Assembly (NCBI GenBank): GCA_030844895.1
Contig: CM061231.1
Span: 33,427,149-33,491,148 of the forward strand
DNA: 64,000 nucleotides
DNA from: Ambrosia x helenae
Taxonomy: Eukaryota > Streptophyta > Magnoliopsida > Asterales > Asteraceae
Direction of reading: 5' to 3'
Positions 1-12,541 of this stretch are shown here, one piece after another; positions within the stretch are counted from its first letter, which is position 1, and each line of letters opens with the position of its first letter. The notes beneath the pieces are model-generated. The model was not told the origin of the DNA, did no database searches, and saw only the letters and a program-made list of their open reading frames with translations. The position numbers and the translations under genes are program-made.

Positions 1-543
1 AAGAGAGGTTGAAGGTGAAGTGAGAAACTCACTTATTCTTGAGAGAATTCTTGAGAGATTAGAGAGGATTTAGAAATGAGCAAGTGTTAGAATGGGTAGG
101 AGTGGTGTATTTATAGTTGGGGTGAAGGGGTTGGGTATTTAATGAATTAATTAGGGTGGTTAGAAGTTAATTAGTGGTAAATATATATTTAAAAGAAAAT
201 AATGATAACATTAAAAAAACATACGGCAAGTTTAAAAAAATAATAACAATAACATTTGAATGTTGCACTTTGTTTTCATTTCATATTTTCGTTTTCCTTT
301 TTTTTTTTTTTAACTAAAGTATTATTAAAAAAAATATATATATATATGTTTTATTTTAAAGATAAATATATATTAAGATTTTAACTAAATGAGTTTCTAA
401 ATTGATTAGGTTAAATTATAATGACGACCCGTCACGAATTGGTAAGCCAACGTAACATAAAAGAAGCGAATAAGGGCGAACTTGGAATTTGTTAAATATC
501 GAATTTAAAATACAAGAAAAAGTTAAAATCACATGATGTTACA
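1..543 (-). mobile_element. 3' LTR of gag-only element J (cut by window start)
   Basis: Bases 1-543 repeat the right-hand part of 4732-6552 almost base for base, ending in the same GATGTTACA. The purine-rich tract of the minus strand (rc of 544-558, AAAGTAGGGGAGAC) abuts this end, so this is the 3' LTR of a minus-strand element. About 1.3 kb of it lies outside the window. A TATA-like ATAAATAC on the minus strand sits near 108-116, with an equivalent in the other LTR. Confidence 0.85.
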
Positions 544-3018
544 GTCTCCCCTACTTTAGGAAATTTCGTCTCGAAATTTAATTAAGAGTCAACCCTTTAA
601 AAAAAATAGGTAAGTGGTTTGATATGGGTTTAATAAGAACAAGACTAGTTAGTTTATTATGTTTAAATCAAATACGGTATCTAGTCACTGGTGCGATAAA
701 TATGCCCGTAAGAAAAGTACTTTTAAAATTTTAACTCAAGGTCGTACGTAGAAATTTGAAAGTTTGACCGAGTAAAGTATTTTGTAAATAAACAAGGAAG
801 GGAGTACGTATACGTAGGTTTGTATATGGAGTTAATGCAACAAATTTTGGAAAGGTAAGTAAGTATACAGCATTACATGCATGAAATAGTAAGGATCTTG
901 GGAAAATAAGTTTTTTTTTTTTTTTTTTTTTGATATGAAATAGTGAGAATTGAAGGTAGGTAAGGATATTGTATAACATATAGAAATTTTGGGGAAATGA
1001 GTAGTTATACGGTATAAAATAGTGAAAATTAAAGGTAGTTAAGTATATTGTATAACATATAGAAATTTTGAGAAAATAAGTAATTATACGATATATCATA
1101 TATGAAATAGTGGAAATTTTTGGCTTGTAGAAGATGTGTCCTTGGGTAATTGGGTGGAATATTAAAAATGTGAGCATAATGAGTGACTAGATGTGGGAAT
1201 GAACAATATTTAGTAATAGAAATTTGGTCTGCACAAGGTCGAAAATTTTATTAGAAAAACTTTTAGAAAGCGATTAAATAAACGAGAAATTGTACTATTT
1301 TAAAACAACTTTTTGGTGAAATAAATAGTATTTATTTAGTTTTGAAATCCAGTATATAAGTAGTCACGAAAATATAAGAAAGTGAGAGGGAAAATCTTGT
1401 TTTAAATGTATAGATTCTTTTAGAGGCTAAGGCCAAAGTTTACGGGACTTAGAACGAGATTCTTGATAATGGGAGGATTGCTGATTGAGCAAGGGAAGGC
1501 AAAAGGAAAGAAACGAAGTTGATGTAGATTACAAGTATAGATTATTCGTGGCAAGGATTATGTTGCATAGTAGAGAGTGTGGTTCAAAACAAGGTTATAA
1601 TATGCATAAAAGATAAATAAATGCAAGCGTAATTAGACTAGTATAACATAAACGGTATCGCAAAAGATAAATAACGTAAGTGTTGGTCAAAATTTAAATT
1701 CGACACCTAAAACTCCTCATGGCACGAATAACTCTACTTTTGGTAGTATGACAGGACATTTATGTATAGGATGTACCGGCGGCGTATCCACCATGTCATT
1801 ATCATACCTCATCCGTGTTGTTATTCAAGTCATGATATGTTACACACACTGGGACTTGTTATGTTTTTCATATGCCCAATTTTTGTAATTACGTGTGCAC
1901 CCGTAATTAGTCCAATTGTCGTATGGTCCACATAATTTTTCTTAGTTATGTGTGGGTCTCTAGTGGACACAAAATACTTATACACAAAGGAAAATACATT
2001 AGACTAAGGCATTAGACAGATTTGATGTTGTAAACATAGCAAATAACATGACATGCAAACACATAATGTGAAAAAAAAAGTATTAAGTAAGCTTTTTTTT
2101 TATTTCTTTATGTTGTTAACCGTATGCGTTTTTTTTTTTTTTTTTTTTTTTTTTGGCGTAGATATATGGTTTCATGACATAATGGTGTAGACTTGTGCAT
2201 ATGTGGTTACGTTCAGATGTATAAAATCAAACAAAAGAATGGACAATTGGATTCCTAATGGAAACGTGTAAAATGTTTTGACTGTGGGCAACATAGAATT
2301 CGGGTTTATTACAAATTGAGTTTTATAGGTACACGAGCAATCTAGCTTTTCAAGACTAAGGGTCGAGTTTGATGGTAGAAGAATTTAGTCCGTTGGATGT
2401 TAAAGAAAACGGATTTAATTGAAGTGGGAAAAATTTAGTGTAAAAGTTTTATCGAAGATGGTCGTTTGATTTATGAAAAAAAAACCATTTTATTAAGTGA
2501 GGAAAATAGTTTATTGACGAATTTAAGTTTGTTGTTGATAAATGTCTTGATACGATTTCAAGATAAAAGGTTTTGGGATTATAAAGAAGTAGATTATCTG
2601 TTTTAGCGTGTCTTTGCTCATAAGTCCTGTTTGCAAAAAAAAATTCTTTTGTTATGGACGACATTAGGCGTCCTGAAAACAAATTTTATTTTTAACACTT
2701 TTACCATTTAAAATCTCGTTTGTTATATCCACTTGAGACACATTTGTTAGTGGTTTGAAGGTTGAAAGTGAGGATTTTATAGAAGAACATGCATCCTTTT
2801 AGAAATAGCAGGAAGAATTTTGTTCAAAATTTTTGAAAAAGATTGTCTGCGAGGAGAAAAGGGTTTTGCGATGTTTGAATTTTGCCGATAAATTATGATT
2901 GTAAACTAGGATAACGATGGTATTTCATAATTCATAAAAGAAAATTTCACATCTGAATAATTTCTTGAAAACGTTACATAGGGAAATTCTTTTTTTTTTT
3001 TTAAAGAAAAGAAAAAAA

Positions 3019-3555
3019 TCAATCTTCTTTAGTGTGGTGAGTGGGTCTTCCAGCATCGTAGATCACCATGGCAAGTCTTGGGCATTGGTCGCGCCCATGG
3101 GTTGGGTCGTTGCACTCGGAGCATATCCATCCATTGGCTTTAGTGAATAAGGTAGTGCTAGTAGGTTTTTCGGGTCGTGGTTTAGTGGTGTGGCGACATG
3201 TTTTGGCTAAATGACCATATGCATCACGGTTGGTGCATATGCGGCATTGTGTGTGAGTGGGATGGTGATATTTACAACAGTCGCATAGCGGAAAGGTTCC
3301 ACGGTACTGCTTTTTGTTAGAATTCGGAGTCTTAGGAGTTGTCGAAGTGTGGTTTCGTTTGAGGTTTTTGTGTTTTCGGTTATCCTTTTTCGTTTGTTTG
3401 GTAGGGGTATGGGTAGAAGGTTTAGTATCTACATGGTTTGTGCTGTCCTGGATGGGATCGCCGGGATTTGAAATTGGGTTTGTTGGTGTTTCTAGGTTAG
3501 GTAGAATCTTGACTAGTTCTTGGGCAATAAGGCTCGCCAGTTGGTTGTACGAGAA
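3019..3555 (-). pseudogene. gag nucleocapsid remnant of element J
   Basis: An open frame of 178 codons runs from just after a TGA (3556-3558) to a TGA at 3019-3021, without a good start codon. It encodes a lysine/proline/threonine-rich linker, then a cysteine-histidine segment (KQYRGTFPLCDCCKYHH, CRICTNRDAYGHLAKTC) and a second one (WICSECNDPTHGRDQCPR). The knuckle is C-x2-C-x7-H-x4-C, three residues longer than the usual retroviral spacing, with GHLAKTC intact. This matches the C-terminal nucleocapsid part of Ty3/gypsy Gag. The capsid part that should precede it is not readable, so the gene is broken. It would package element RNA and may have served, or depended on, autonomous relatives. Confidence 0.7.
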
Positions 3556-4263
3556 TCATACATAAGAAAATTTGTATAAGTTTTATTTTTAAGCAAGGTG
3601 ACTTTTGAATTTAGGAAATGAGTTATTAGAATTTTGATTAACAATGAAAGCTTGTGAGTAAGGTTTCACTAGATCGGTAAAGTTGGTGCAAATTTAAATA
3701 TATAAAAAATATATATATATATATATATATACAAAAGCTTGTGAGTAAGTTGTTCTCATAGACTTAGTATGCAAGCTCTAGTTACACGTATAGGACACAA
3801 GTTTCACGTTGTTCAAATAGCATAACACGTATGTATAAGCAAGTATAATGCACTTAGTTAACATAAAGGAGTTTTGATTTATCTTGGTTTGCGAATATTA
3901 TTATTGTTTGGAGATTGTGAGAGTAGCTTGTAATGCGAGTCTTGAGATTGTATGCGAGTGAAATAAATCGAATATATAATGAAAACATAGCATGAAAACA
4001 TAATTGAAAGTAGTATTAGCATAAAAAGAGAGGCTTGTTTTAAATAAAACAATTGGAGTGTTCCGGAACGGAACTAAGACTAACCAAAGTGATTCGAATT
4101 TACCTTTGAGTTTGGAAACATGCTTTGGCCTAATAGGTGGAAATACTCTCGCCGAAGCTTTCGGTTAACGGTATTCACCCTTCCAGTTACTACATGTTCC
4201 TTGTCATTAGTAAATTTGAGACTTTGGTGAGATTAAAAAAAAAATATCAAGGATTGAAACTAG

Positions 4264-4514
4264 TCGCTAAGTTGTGGATTTCACTCCTATCTTAGCGAGG
4301 TCGTTTCTTTGAGTGTGGTTTGTACACTTTGTCCAATGTGGTAAGAAAATTAATTCTAACCTTCAATTGGTAAGTGTCCACTAGAACGAGAATTGTGAAA
4401 TTTCCACCAAGGTGAGGATATCACTCCTATCTTGGTGTAGTTTCAAAAACACAAAGATTTTACGCGGATTGAAAGTTATCACCAAAGTGAGGGTTTCACG
4501 CCTATTTCGGTGAT
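4264..4514 (-). repeat. three hairpins with 19-nt loops in the J leader
   Basis: Hairpins lie at 4265-4297, 4405-4437 and 4480-4512. Stems are CGCTAAG/CTTAGCG, CACCAAG/CTTGGTG and CACCAAA/TTTCGGTG (one mismatch). Each loop is exactly 19 nt, and all three loops end in CCTAT and contain a GTG..CAC pair. The stems differ in sequence but still pair. The cluster lies between the primer-binding site and gag, where retroelements carry packaging or dimerisation signals; that role is inferred. Confidence 0.55.
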
Positions 4515-4710
4515 TTTCTTTCGTTTGTGTTATACGAACGTCTTCGAGTGTAGAGTAATCCACAAATAGAAAGGTAAATTTTTAGGACCAAAAGAATTGA
4601 GTAGAAGCAAGATAGGGAGAACAAGTATATTAAGCATGATAAAAGGAATGGTCAAAAAGGTTCTTAACTATAGTCTAGGTCAAACATGGCAATTTTCCTA
4701 ATTCTCTATA

Positions 4711-4730
4711 GTCATGGCTCTGATATCAAT
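4711..4730 (-). promoter_or_regulatory. primer-binding site of element J
   Basis: The minus strand reads TTGATATCAGAGCCATG directly inside the 5' LTR. It differs at one position from TTGGTATCAGAGCCATG, complementary to the 3' end of initiator methionine tRNA. It fixes the element on the minus strand. Confidence 0.8.
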
Positions 4731-4731
4731 C

Positions 4732-6552
4732 TGTCACACCCCAACCGATGGCGGAATCATCGAGGTGAGACTTAGTGGTAGATTGTTCAAAGACTTCATG
4801 ACACTAGATTTTGTGACAATATAGTTTAAAGATAGAATTTCATTTATTGTCTAAAAATAGAAATACAAGTAGTTCATATAACGAAAAATACAACAACAAG
4901 AATATGATAACTTGAACTAGAGTGAGTTTCTATGTCCAATCCTAAGTAGTTTTCTTGAATGTCCTGCAATAAATATTTCCTGCAACATGAATAAAATATC
5001 CGTCAACACATAAAGCATTGGTGAGCATACTAGTTTGAGTCTAAGTACATAGTATAGAAAAGTCTACTCGAATCATCATGTTATAGGCATATGCACGTAT
5101 AACCATACAAACGGCAACAACACTCGATAACACAAAAGACTTCATCTTATCATGACCCATAAAGGGGGCGGCGTGTCAACCTATAGCGCTATACATGTAA
5201 GGTGGGTTGTTAACTAATCGTACATTTGTATGTAAGACTTTGAATTCTAGCATGGCATAGCATAATAGCATTTAGATTGAGCATAATAGTTTAAGAGTAT
5301 GAAATCGTTTAAGTTTTGATAGTGATACATGTTGAGCCCCAAAGAATAAAGAATAAAAGGGGGACAAGTATGAACTCACCTTAGGGTGCGTTTGTTAAGT
5401 CCTCAAAAACGAGTCTTGAGAAATGAGGATTTTTGCTCCGGTTAGACTAGAGTTAAGAAAAGAAAAAAAAATGAATTTAGATTCGAAGGAAGATTCAAGA
5501 GTACAAGGAAGTCATGCATTGCCGTTAAGGCGAACCAAAACACAAACCACCATGAAGGTGATTCGGATGGTCATAAGAGTCAAGCAAGCCTTTTAGGCGA
5601 ACCAAAACACAAACCACCATAGAGGTGATTCGGATGGTTAGGAGAGTCAAGCATTGGTAAGGTAGGGATGTATCCACAAACCTTTCCGAGTTATTAAATT
5701 AGTAGAGTTTATACAATTTAGTATTTATATAATATAACTTAGAAAGTAGGGTATGGTGACTTAGTTTGGATGAGCCTTGGCCTTCCTTTTGTCAACCATG
5801 AACCATAACACAAGTCCCTCCATCATTGAGTTGTTGGTGAACTTGGTTGGTATTATTAACAACTTAGTGCATAAAAGATAATAGAAGATGACCACATTTG
5901 AGGCCTCAAATTGGTGCCCTACTCATGTTTATTTGCCATGGCAAATAGGAGAGAGGTCCTAGAGGTTTCCTCAAAGGGTTTGAAGAAGAGGAGAGTGAAG
6001 AAAGTAGAAGAGAGGTTGAAGGTGAAGTGAGAAACTCACTTATTCTTGAGAGAATTCTTGAGAGATTAGAGAGGATTTAGAAATGAGCAAGTGTTAGAAT
6101 GGGTAGGAGTGGTGTATTTATAGTTGGGGTGAAGGGGTTGGGTATTTAATGAATTAATTAAGGTGGTTAGAAGTTAATTAGTGGTAAATATATATTTAAA
6201 AGAAAAATAATGATAACATTAAAAAAAATACGGCAAGTTTAAAAAAATAATAACAATAACATTTGAATGTTGCACTTTGTTTTCATTTCATATTTTCGTT
6301 TTCCTTTTTTTTTTTTTTTTAACTAAAGTATTATTAAAAAAAATATATATATATATGTTTTATTTTAAAGATAAATATATATTAAGATCTTAACTAAATG
6401 AGTTTCTAAATTGATTAGGTTAAATTATAATGACGACCCGTCACGAATTGGTAAGCCAACGTAACATAAAAGAAGCGAATAAGGGCGAACTTGGAATTTG
6501 TTAAATATCGAATTTAAAATACAAGAAAAAGTTAAAATCACGTGATGTTACA
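4732..6552 (-). mobile_element. 5' LTR of element J
   Basis: This 1,821-bp LTR begins TGTCACACCCC and ends GATGTTACA on the plus strand (TG..CA). Its last 543 bp match 1-543 with few substitutions and small homopolymer indels, so the insertion is fairly young. Two tandem 67-bp copies start at 5531 and 5598 (each begins CGAACCAAAACACAAACC). It interrupts an older D-family LTR that resumes at 6553. Confidence 0.85.
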
Positions 6553-7875
6553 TTCAATGGTTAAGGTCATAATGGATGTTTTTAAAATCAATTTTATCAT
6601 CTAAACCCTTACAACATCTTATAAGCTTTTGGAAATGACTTAACCAATAGACCAAGCTCTATTGATCCAAATTATCTTCGGATTCAATGCCAACATGAAG
6701 CATTGTTTCGGTTATAAACACTTAACATATCTTAACATGGGCCGAAACATGTGTTAATGTTATGATAGACTTAAAAAGGGGTTATAAGCATATGATTCAA
6801 CTATGTTTTTACAAGAATCAACCACATGTGATGAATGGGTGTCAACTTAGGGCCCATGACAACATATGGGGTCCATCTTGCTTACGATAAATACCATATT
6901 TCAATAAAGCAACCAAGTTCCGGAATTATATGATTATCGCATGCACAAAAACATACACTAAACACAAGGATCCATGAATGTCGGGTGAACAACGTGTTTG
7001 TTGAACAACAAAAACTATGCAACTTATTTTGTCCCAAATGATCATAGGGTAACATCCGGACAGTAGCCATCTTACATTGTCGACTGTACTCGACCACACG
7101 TGACACTATCAGGTGAGTATCACGGCCCTATTTTGCTATATCCACATTTTTGGAGGACAAACATTCTACAACACTAGTACATCTGTCATTTTGTGTGTAT
7201 ATTCTATCGTACCTTCCATGTGGAACATGAGACATTTGGTTCTTGAGCTCGTTAGTCCTCGTACAATATTTACTGTAACCATTAGCTATCAAAAGCCATG
7301 GAACAATTTAATAGATCTATTGGGTTGACACCCCCACTCTTGGTTAGTTGCTCTAACCGGTTACATACAAAGGGGTGTTAGTATTCTCCTATACATACAT
7401 TGTCTTTAGTGTATAATGCGCGAGGCACCACAGTCAAGAGGTTTGGTTCGAGACTCATGGTTTGCACAGAAATCATTCGCTTAGCTAGCCTATGATTGGT
7501 CATACACGAATTACACAATTGTTTTACTTATTACACCCAAACCTGTGAACTCACCAACATTATTGTTGAGAATTCTTTCATGCATCTTTTTCAGGTAACT
7601 AATGGAGAGAAGTGGGGGTTTGAGAGAGGGGTCCAAGCATGCTCTGGGTGGTATCACAATGGATTGTGTTTTGTTTATCCTGTAGTATTGTAGTTTCAAG
7701 GTTGTTCAGACAATTCTATTGTTTTCAGACAATGTTACTTTACTTTGAATAAGTTTTATGGCAATAACCATCCGTTGATGGTATCTTTTAATAAATTTAT
7801 GTGTGTTTCTTGTACCTTGTGCTTGAAAACTTTTTGAGGTCGCATTCCCGTGTTTCCGCCTTGGCGGGGTGTGAC
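6553..7875 (+). mobile_element. D-family LTR remnant, right part
   Basis: The segment ends GGCGGGGTGTGACA, a typical gypsy LTR terminus. It is homologous, in reverse orientation, to 56945-58085, sharing long stretches such as the part around GAACATGAGACATTTGG. Element J cut it at its left end. No primer-binding site follows 7875, so it is a 3' or solo LTR. Short reading frames inside it are not conserved and are not called. Confidence 0.65.
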
Positions 7876-9470
7876 AATATGCAATATGTAATCGTTGTGT
7901 CATTCTTCTTGAATCACCTCAATTAATAGATTCCGCTTATTTATTGTTTATGCTTGTTTGATATTGGATTTCTTGGATCAATAGAGGTAGAGGACTGACA
8001 ATAACAGTTATATGTTGATAACCGTCTTATCGATCATGACTAAGGATCTTGAGTCAAGCTGGAAGACACATAAATAGTATAAAAGGAATACATTGACAAC
8101 ATGGCTTTAAACTGATTATATTAGATTAATCGTGTTAACTAGTTAACAAGGATGGTTTATAAGAATCTTTAAGTTGAAGTCTTAAAGTGATCTTTCGTTA
8201 TCATTCCCATAAAACTAAGGGAACCAAGGTAAATGGACTGGGAAGCTTTCTTTTGTTTCCATCACTAAAAAGATAAATAAGAAATCTTTTGCTTCATAAA
8301 ACAACTCCACGGTGCTATGGATTTACTTGCAATACCCCATACTTACGAAAGAATGTTTTACGACTAAAGTAACCTAACCAGGAGCTTAAGTTATCATAAC
8401 CCTAATATTTTCCAAAATGATTTACAAATTACAAATACAAATATTAACAGGTGAACACAATTCAAGACAAACCCTTGGATAGTTTATAGTAAAGGTTTTG
8501 TTGAGAAGCCGTGTTCATTCTTCGATACTTGGTACTTATCTAAGACAATGTTATACTCGATAGATCCGCTTCCCTATTGGATGTACTTATGTTCGATAGA
8601 TCTGCTTCCCTATTGCATATACTTAGTATAAATTTAAGAGTAGATGCTTAAAGCGTAGTTATTACATTTTGATTTTATTCTTTCAAATGACCAACGTGTT
8701 TAAAAAATCCCATGTTTTTCTTTTTTTTTTTATTTAATTTCATATTGGCAGAAACTAAATGCATGTTTTCCACAAAAAAAAGTGTCTTTTAGCATGGAAA
8801 ATTATTGGTCTTCATCATGGAATTTTACAAAAAAATGGTAGAATTTTAATTTCTAGTATAGAAGATTTGGCAAGTTTACGAAATGTTTTCCACAAAAAGT
8901 GTCTTTTAGCATGGAAAATAATGAGTCAAATCACTCAAACTTTTCCAAGGAATGATATTCATTGGTTAATTAGACATGACATAGTTAGCTAATTGTCAAA
9001 TTTGTTTCCGCTACTAGATGATGATTTCCCCAATTTTGTTAATAATCTTATGATAGATTTGCTGATCATATTGAATATTATGTTTATCCTATGCAATATT
9101 ATTTCTTCAAATTCATAAGATCGATATATTTATCCCACACTTTGTAATCTCTAGTTTTTCAAAGGTAATTTCATTCTAATTTGTTTTCACCTTAAATTTT
9201 ATAAATAAAACTTTTAAAACTCCTACAAAATACGTATGTAAATGAAAGAGAAATTTTTTTTATGTACACTCACTAGAGAAACAAGTACGCAACCTATGAA
9301 ACTAAATTTATCTACACTTCTGAATATTAATGTTTTGGAAGATATGGCAGTCGGATACCTTTTATCTTGATGTAATAGTTATAAATGCAAGAGCATTACG
9401 CTCACTTAATCTCTACTTAAATGGTTTCGAGGACGGAACCCTAAATTGGTAGGGGGTATTTGTAATATCC
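7876..9470 (+). other. degenerate repeat-derived spacer
   Basis: No gene is supported. The right end (about 9420-9470) reads like the 3' interior of a gypsy element, with TTTCGAGGACGGAACCC and then GGTAGGGGG, a polypurine tract, before an LTR start at 9471. A 22-bp word with TCGATAGATC and GCTTCCCTATTG occurs twice near 8550 and 8593. Confidence 0.5.
8757..9135. repeat. diverged repeat with an internal duplication
   Basis: A unit around TTTTCCACAAAAA and GTGTCTTTTAGCATGGAAAA occurs twice, about 120 bp apart (from 8763 and 8884). The block is recognisably related to 29405-29640 and, at its right end, to 30480-30580. It is an unnamed dispersed repeat. Confidence 0.4.
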
Positions 9471-10013
9471 CGTTTTTGTTATATAAATAAGGCGTCTTGG
9501 TTCATATTCTTTAGCAAACGAAATGGGTCATTAGTCGATAAAATGAACTAAAACATATGAGATGGTTGCTCAAGTACTTAAAGTTAGCTAACAAGTAAGT
9601 AACAAATTAGATGATCATATAAGACGAGAGATTTAGGCAAGTAGTTAGTATTATAGGAGACCGTTTAATAATAATATAATATATCATTATATTTGAATAT
9701 ACTCCATTTTAATTAAACTTAGGTCAAAACGTAAAGAAAAATAAGCTCGTCTCAATAGTATATTTATATGTTTATAAAACGTTATATTCTAAAAATAATA
9801 CGGGAAAAACGAGTGAAGCAGCTGAATTAAATATAATAATAATTAACTTAAAACATAATAATCTATCTATACATATTTTAATAGGAGAGTCATGAGTGAC
9901 ATAAGAAAGCTGATGTGTCAACCATAAAGATAGGCTAACAATACTTGTGTGATGCAAGAATGATGTTATTAATATGCTTAAAACATTCAAGAAAATATGT
10001 GGGCTACTCACAG
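9471..10013 (+). mobile_element. LTR start of a chromovirus-like element (K), truncated
   Basis: A polypurine tract (GGTAGGGGG) is followed by TGTAATATCCCG, a usual start of Ty3/gypsy LTRs in plants. The LTR is cut at 10013 by the element E LTR. Confidence 0.5.
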
Positions 10014-12415
10014 TGTTACACCCTCAAATTACACATGCGGAGTTTTACCGCGAGGCGCCTGACACACCAAGATCCAAGTCAACGGTCATAATAAACGACA
10101 ACTATATGAGTAAAAATAACGTAAACCAAACCATACTGTCTTAAAAGTGTAAACCCAAGTACAGCGGAGGCAAAATAGTTTACTATCCCCAAATGACAAT
10201 AAAGGTAAATTTTTAAGAGTTCAACATTATGCATGAAGCCTAGACGCCATCCGCTACCTTAGCGACGTGAGAAAACATGTTAAAAATGTCAACATACTAT
10301 ATTGGCGAGTTCACGGAGTTTATAAAAAGGTTTCATATGTTTTGAAAGATCAGTCCCGGTACAACTATGTTATGCGAACGTTAGCTAGACGTATGTATGT
10401 TACTACTACGATTGGAAGCCATTACTTACAAGATGTTTCATGTGTTGATGCCCGTGTGGGCTACCGTCATCCCCGATAGGCCCTGAAGTTAGAGACAATA
10501 TGCACCTGTCCGACCTCCAGTCGACTCGGGCGGGGTTTGTTAGGCCCAATAGATCTATCCACATTTCCCTCGTTATGTACCCCCATATTAGTGGTTTCCT
10601 TGGGACATGGATGACCATAGTATAACATGATCTCTACCTATCCAAAAATGTGTAGCATGTTTCTCCCTCATGAGAAAGTGTGTAAAAGCGGTGCTGTAAA
10701 ACTAACCTTAGGTTGCGTTCTTCTTAAATAGATGATCTGACAATCAAAATGATAGTCCCTAATACTGGCGACCTATCATGAAATGTGTATAAGTGTCTAG
10801 ACTATCAACCAATAGGTTAACTAGTCCCCGATTGTCCAGATCATGTCAATATATGTTTGAAAATGTGTTTGAATGTTGACCCGACCACACAAGACAAACT
10901 TAGCATCCCGTTGGTGACCCGTCACATCAGTGGATCAAGCATGTACATTTTACATACAAGAAATGCACATAAAACACTTAGTTTACACCAAAGTTTCATT
11001 TTTACAGTCGTGGGTATGAATGGAAAATTCCCACTTTCGTTCGTACCATTAGTGGGTCGTATGAGAATCAATTTATTTCATTCGTACCCTCGATGGTACG
11101 AATGAAAACTTCATTCGACCTGATTGCTTGCTGAACTATTTCAACGAACAAAAACCCATCAAACCTGATTGAAAACTTCATGAAATGCAATAAATCACAG
11201 CAGTCAATCATATCTATCCTATCCACATGAAATTGCACCATTTATACACATTAATTCATCCATTTACATTCCAAATCAGAACCTTACCCAAAATAGCAAA
11301 TTATGAAGATGTCATATAAATTGCATGAAAACCTTAACCAAAATGGAAACTATTGAAATAACATCACGTTCAGATCAATAAGCATGGATTTAAATGCATT
11401 AACGAATCCCTAATCATACTATCATCATAATATTCATGAAAAAACCCTAGATCTAACGTAAAAACCCCAAAATGGGTGAAAATCCATTAAAAATCAATTA
11501 ATAAACTACACACCCATGAACCATGATCCAAATCAGTCCTAAATCATTTATACAACGTCTACACATCATGTTATTAATACAAAACACATAAGATAATCAC
11601 CAACATCACTAACACATGAGTTTTCATAAAGAAATCATTTTTTCACGTATAGATTTAGTGTACAAAGATGTTAGATGAATTTTTATTTGTGAAAACATAT
11701 TATTTTCAAATCTGGACACTTAGGGTTTATCAAAAACATTATAAATTGGGTTAAAAAGGGTTTAGATGATGAACACACCTTGAATCTTCACTTGATACTG
11801 ATACGAAACTTGTTTTGGCTTTAGAATATGAGAAATAAGGGCAAAAACTTGTTACTACAGGTTTGGGTTTGAGAGACAGGTGAGTTAGGGTTGTGAAATA
11901 ATGAAAATGAGTCAAAGTGTTATATTTATACTCTGTTCCCGTTTGTACCTTCTTTGGTATGAACGTAAAATCATTTCCTTCATTCGTACCAACTAAGGCA
12001 CGAATGTGATTTTAGATTTTACATTCGTGCCTTTGATGGCGCGAACGAAAATCCACCTTTCTAACATCGAACCTAAAATCCCTAATTTGTTATTTTAACG
12101 TATTTTATCACACCAATTCATATAAACATGTATTCACAAGTTGTTAATCATTCATAGAACATATAATATTTGATAGCTCAATCCAAATATGTAATTTCAC
12201 CAACAACGGACTCAAGACTTGTGTGCATGTGTGTACGTGTTTCCCCAATGATTCCCCGAATCATTAAACCATGGACATTACGTGAGTGCAAACTGACTCC
12301 CGATGATTCCCCAAATCATCGAACCGACTCAACTAAACCAGTTAAGTACGTTAAATATAGTTTTTGCCAAGGTAGACTTGTATATTTGTAAAAACTGAGT
12401 TTGCCGAGTGTCACA
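10014..12415 (-). mobile_element. 3' LTR of Ty3/gypsy element E
   Basis: This 2,402-bp LTR runs from TGTTACACCCTC to GTGTCACA and is adjacent on its right to the polypurine tract (minus strand AACAGGGGGATGA) and the integrase of the same element, so it is the 3' LTR of a minus-strand element. The minus strand carries a TATA box GTATAAATATA at 11921-11931, with a hairpin array directly upstream of it. The 5-bp flank on the left is CACAG; the matching flank was lost. Confidence 0.75.
11038..12047 (-). promoter_or_regulatory. array of CATTCGTACC inverted repeats near the LTR E TATA box
   Basis: Five inverted pairs have a 6-nt loop each: 11038-11063, 11077-11106, 11940-11965, 11981-12006 and 12022-12047. 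The second is a perfect 12-bp stem (TTCATTCGTACC / GGTACGAATGAA). The fourth is CATTCGTACC-AACTAA-GGCACGAATG. Three of them lie within 125 bp upstream (minus strand) of the TATA box at 11921-11931. A CATTCGACC word at 11112-11120 links this array to those of the Copia LTRs. Enhancer or transcription-factor-site function is inferred. Confidence 0.6.
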
Positions 12416-12541
12416 TCATCCCCCTGTTGAAAGAATTTTCGTCCCAAAAATTTCCCGAAACCGAAAGGAAGGAACGAAAAGAAAAAAAAAGTTTCCAGTT
12501 GTTACATCATCCCCCTGTTGAAAGGAATTTCGCCCCAAAAT
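12416..12541 (-). repeat. duplicated polypurine tract/LTR junction of element E
   Basis: CATCATCCCCCTGTTGAAAG occurs at 12413-12432 and again about 91 bp to the right, each preceded on the left by an LTR-like end (GTGTCACA, GTTGTTACA). The intervening sequence also repeats GAATTT..G..CCAAAA. Minus-strand reading: integrase stop, tract 1, pseudo-LTR start, tract 2, true LTR. Confidence 0.65.

Larger units (their letters stand above)
544..4731 (-). mobile_element. internal region of gag-only LTR element J
   Basis: This is the interior between the two J LTRs, read on the minus strand: primer-binding site at 4711-4730 (one base off the usual TTGGTATCAGAGCCATGG), leader, gag remnant at 3019-3555, then about 2.4 kb of AT-rich sequence with no coding signal, ending in the polypurine tract at 544-558. 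I find no protease, reverse transcriptase, RNase H or integrase. The plan resembles the plant non-autonomous elements called TR-GAG or LARD. The (AT)n at 3703-3730 is flanked by two copies of AAAGCTTGTGAGTAAG. Confidence 0.75.

Noticed and set aside
731..1177. 148-codon minus-strand frame in element J
   Set aside because: Low-complexity AT-rich translation with a lysine run from a T/A tract; no domain.
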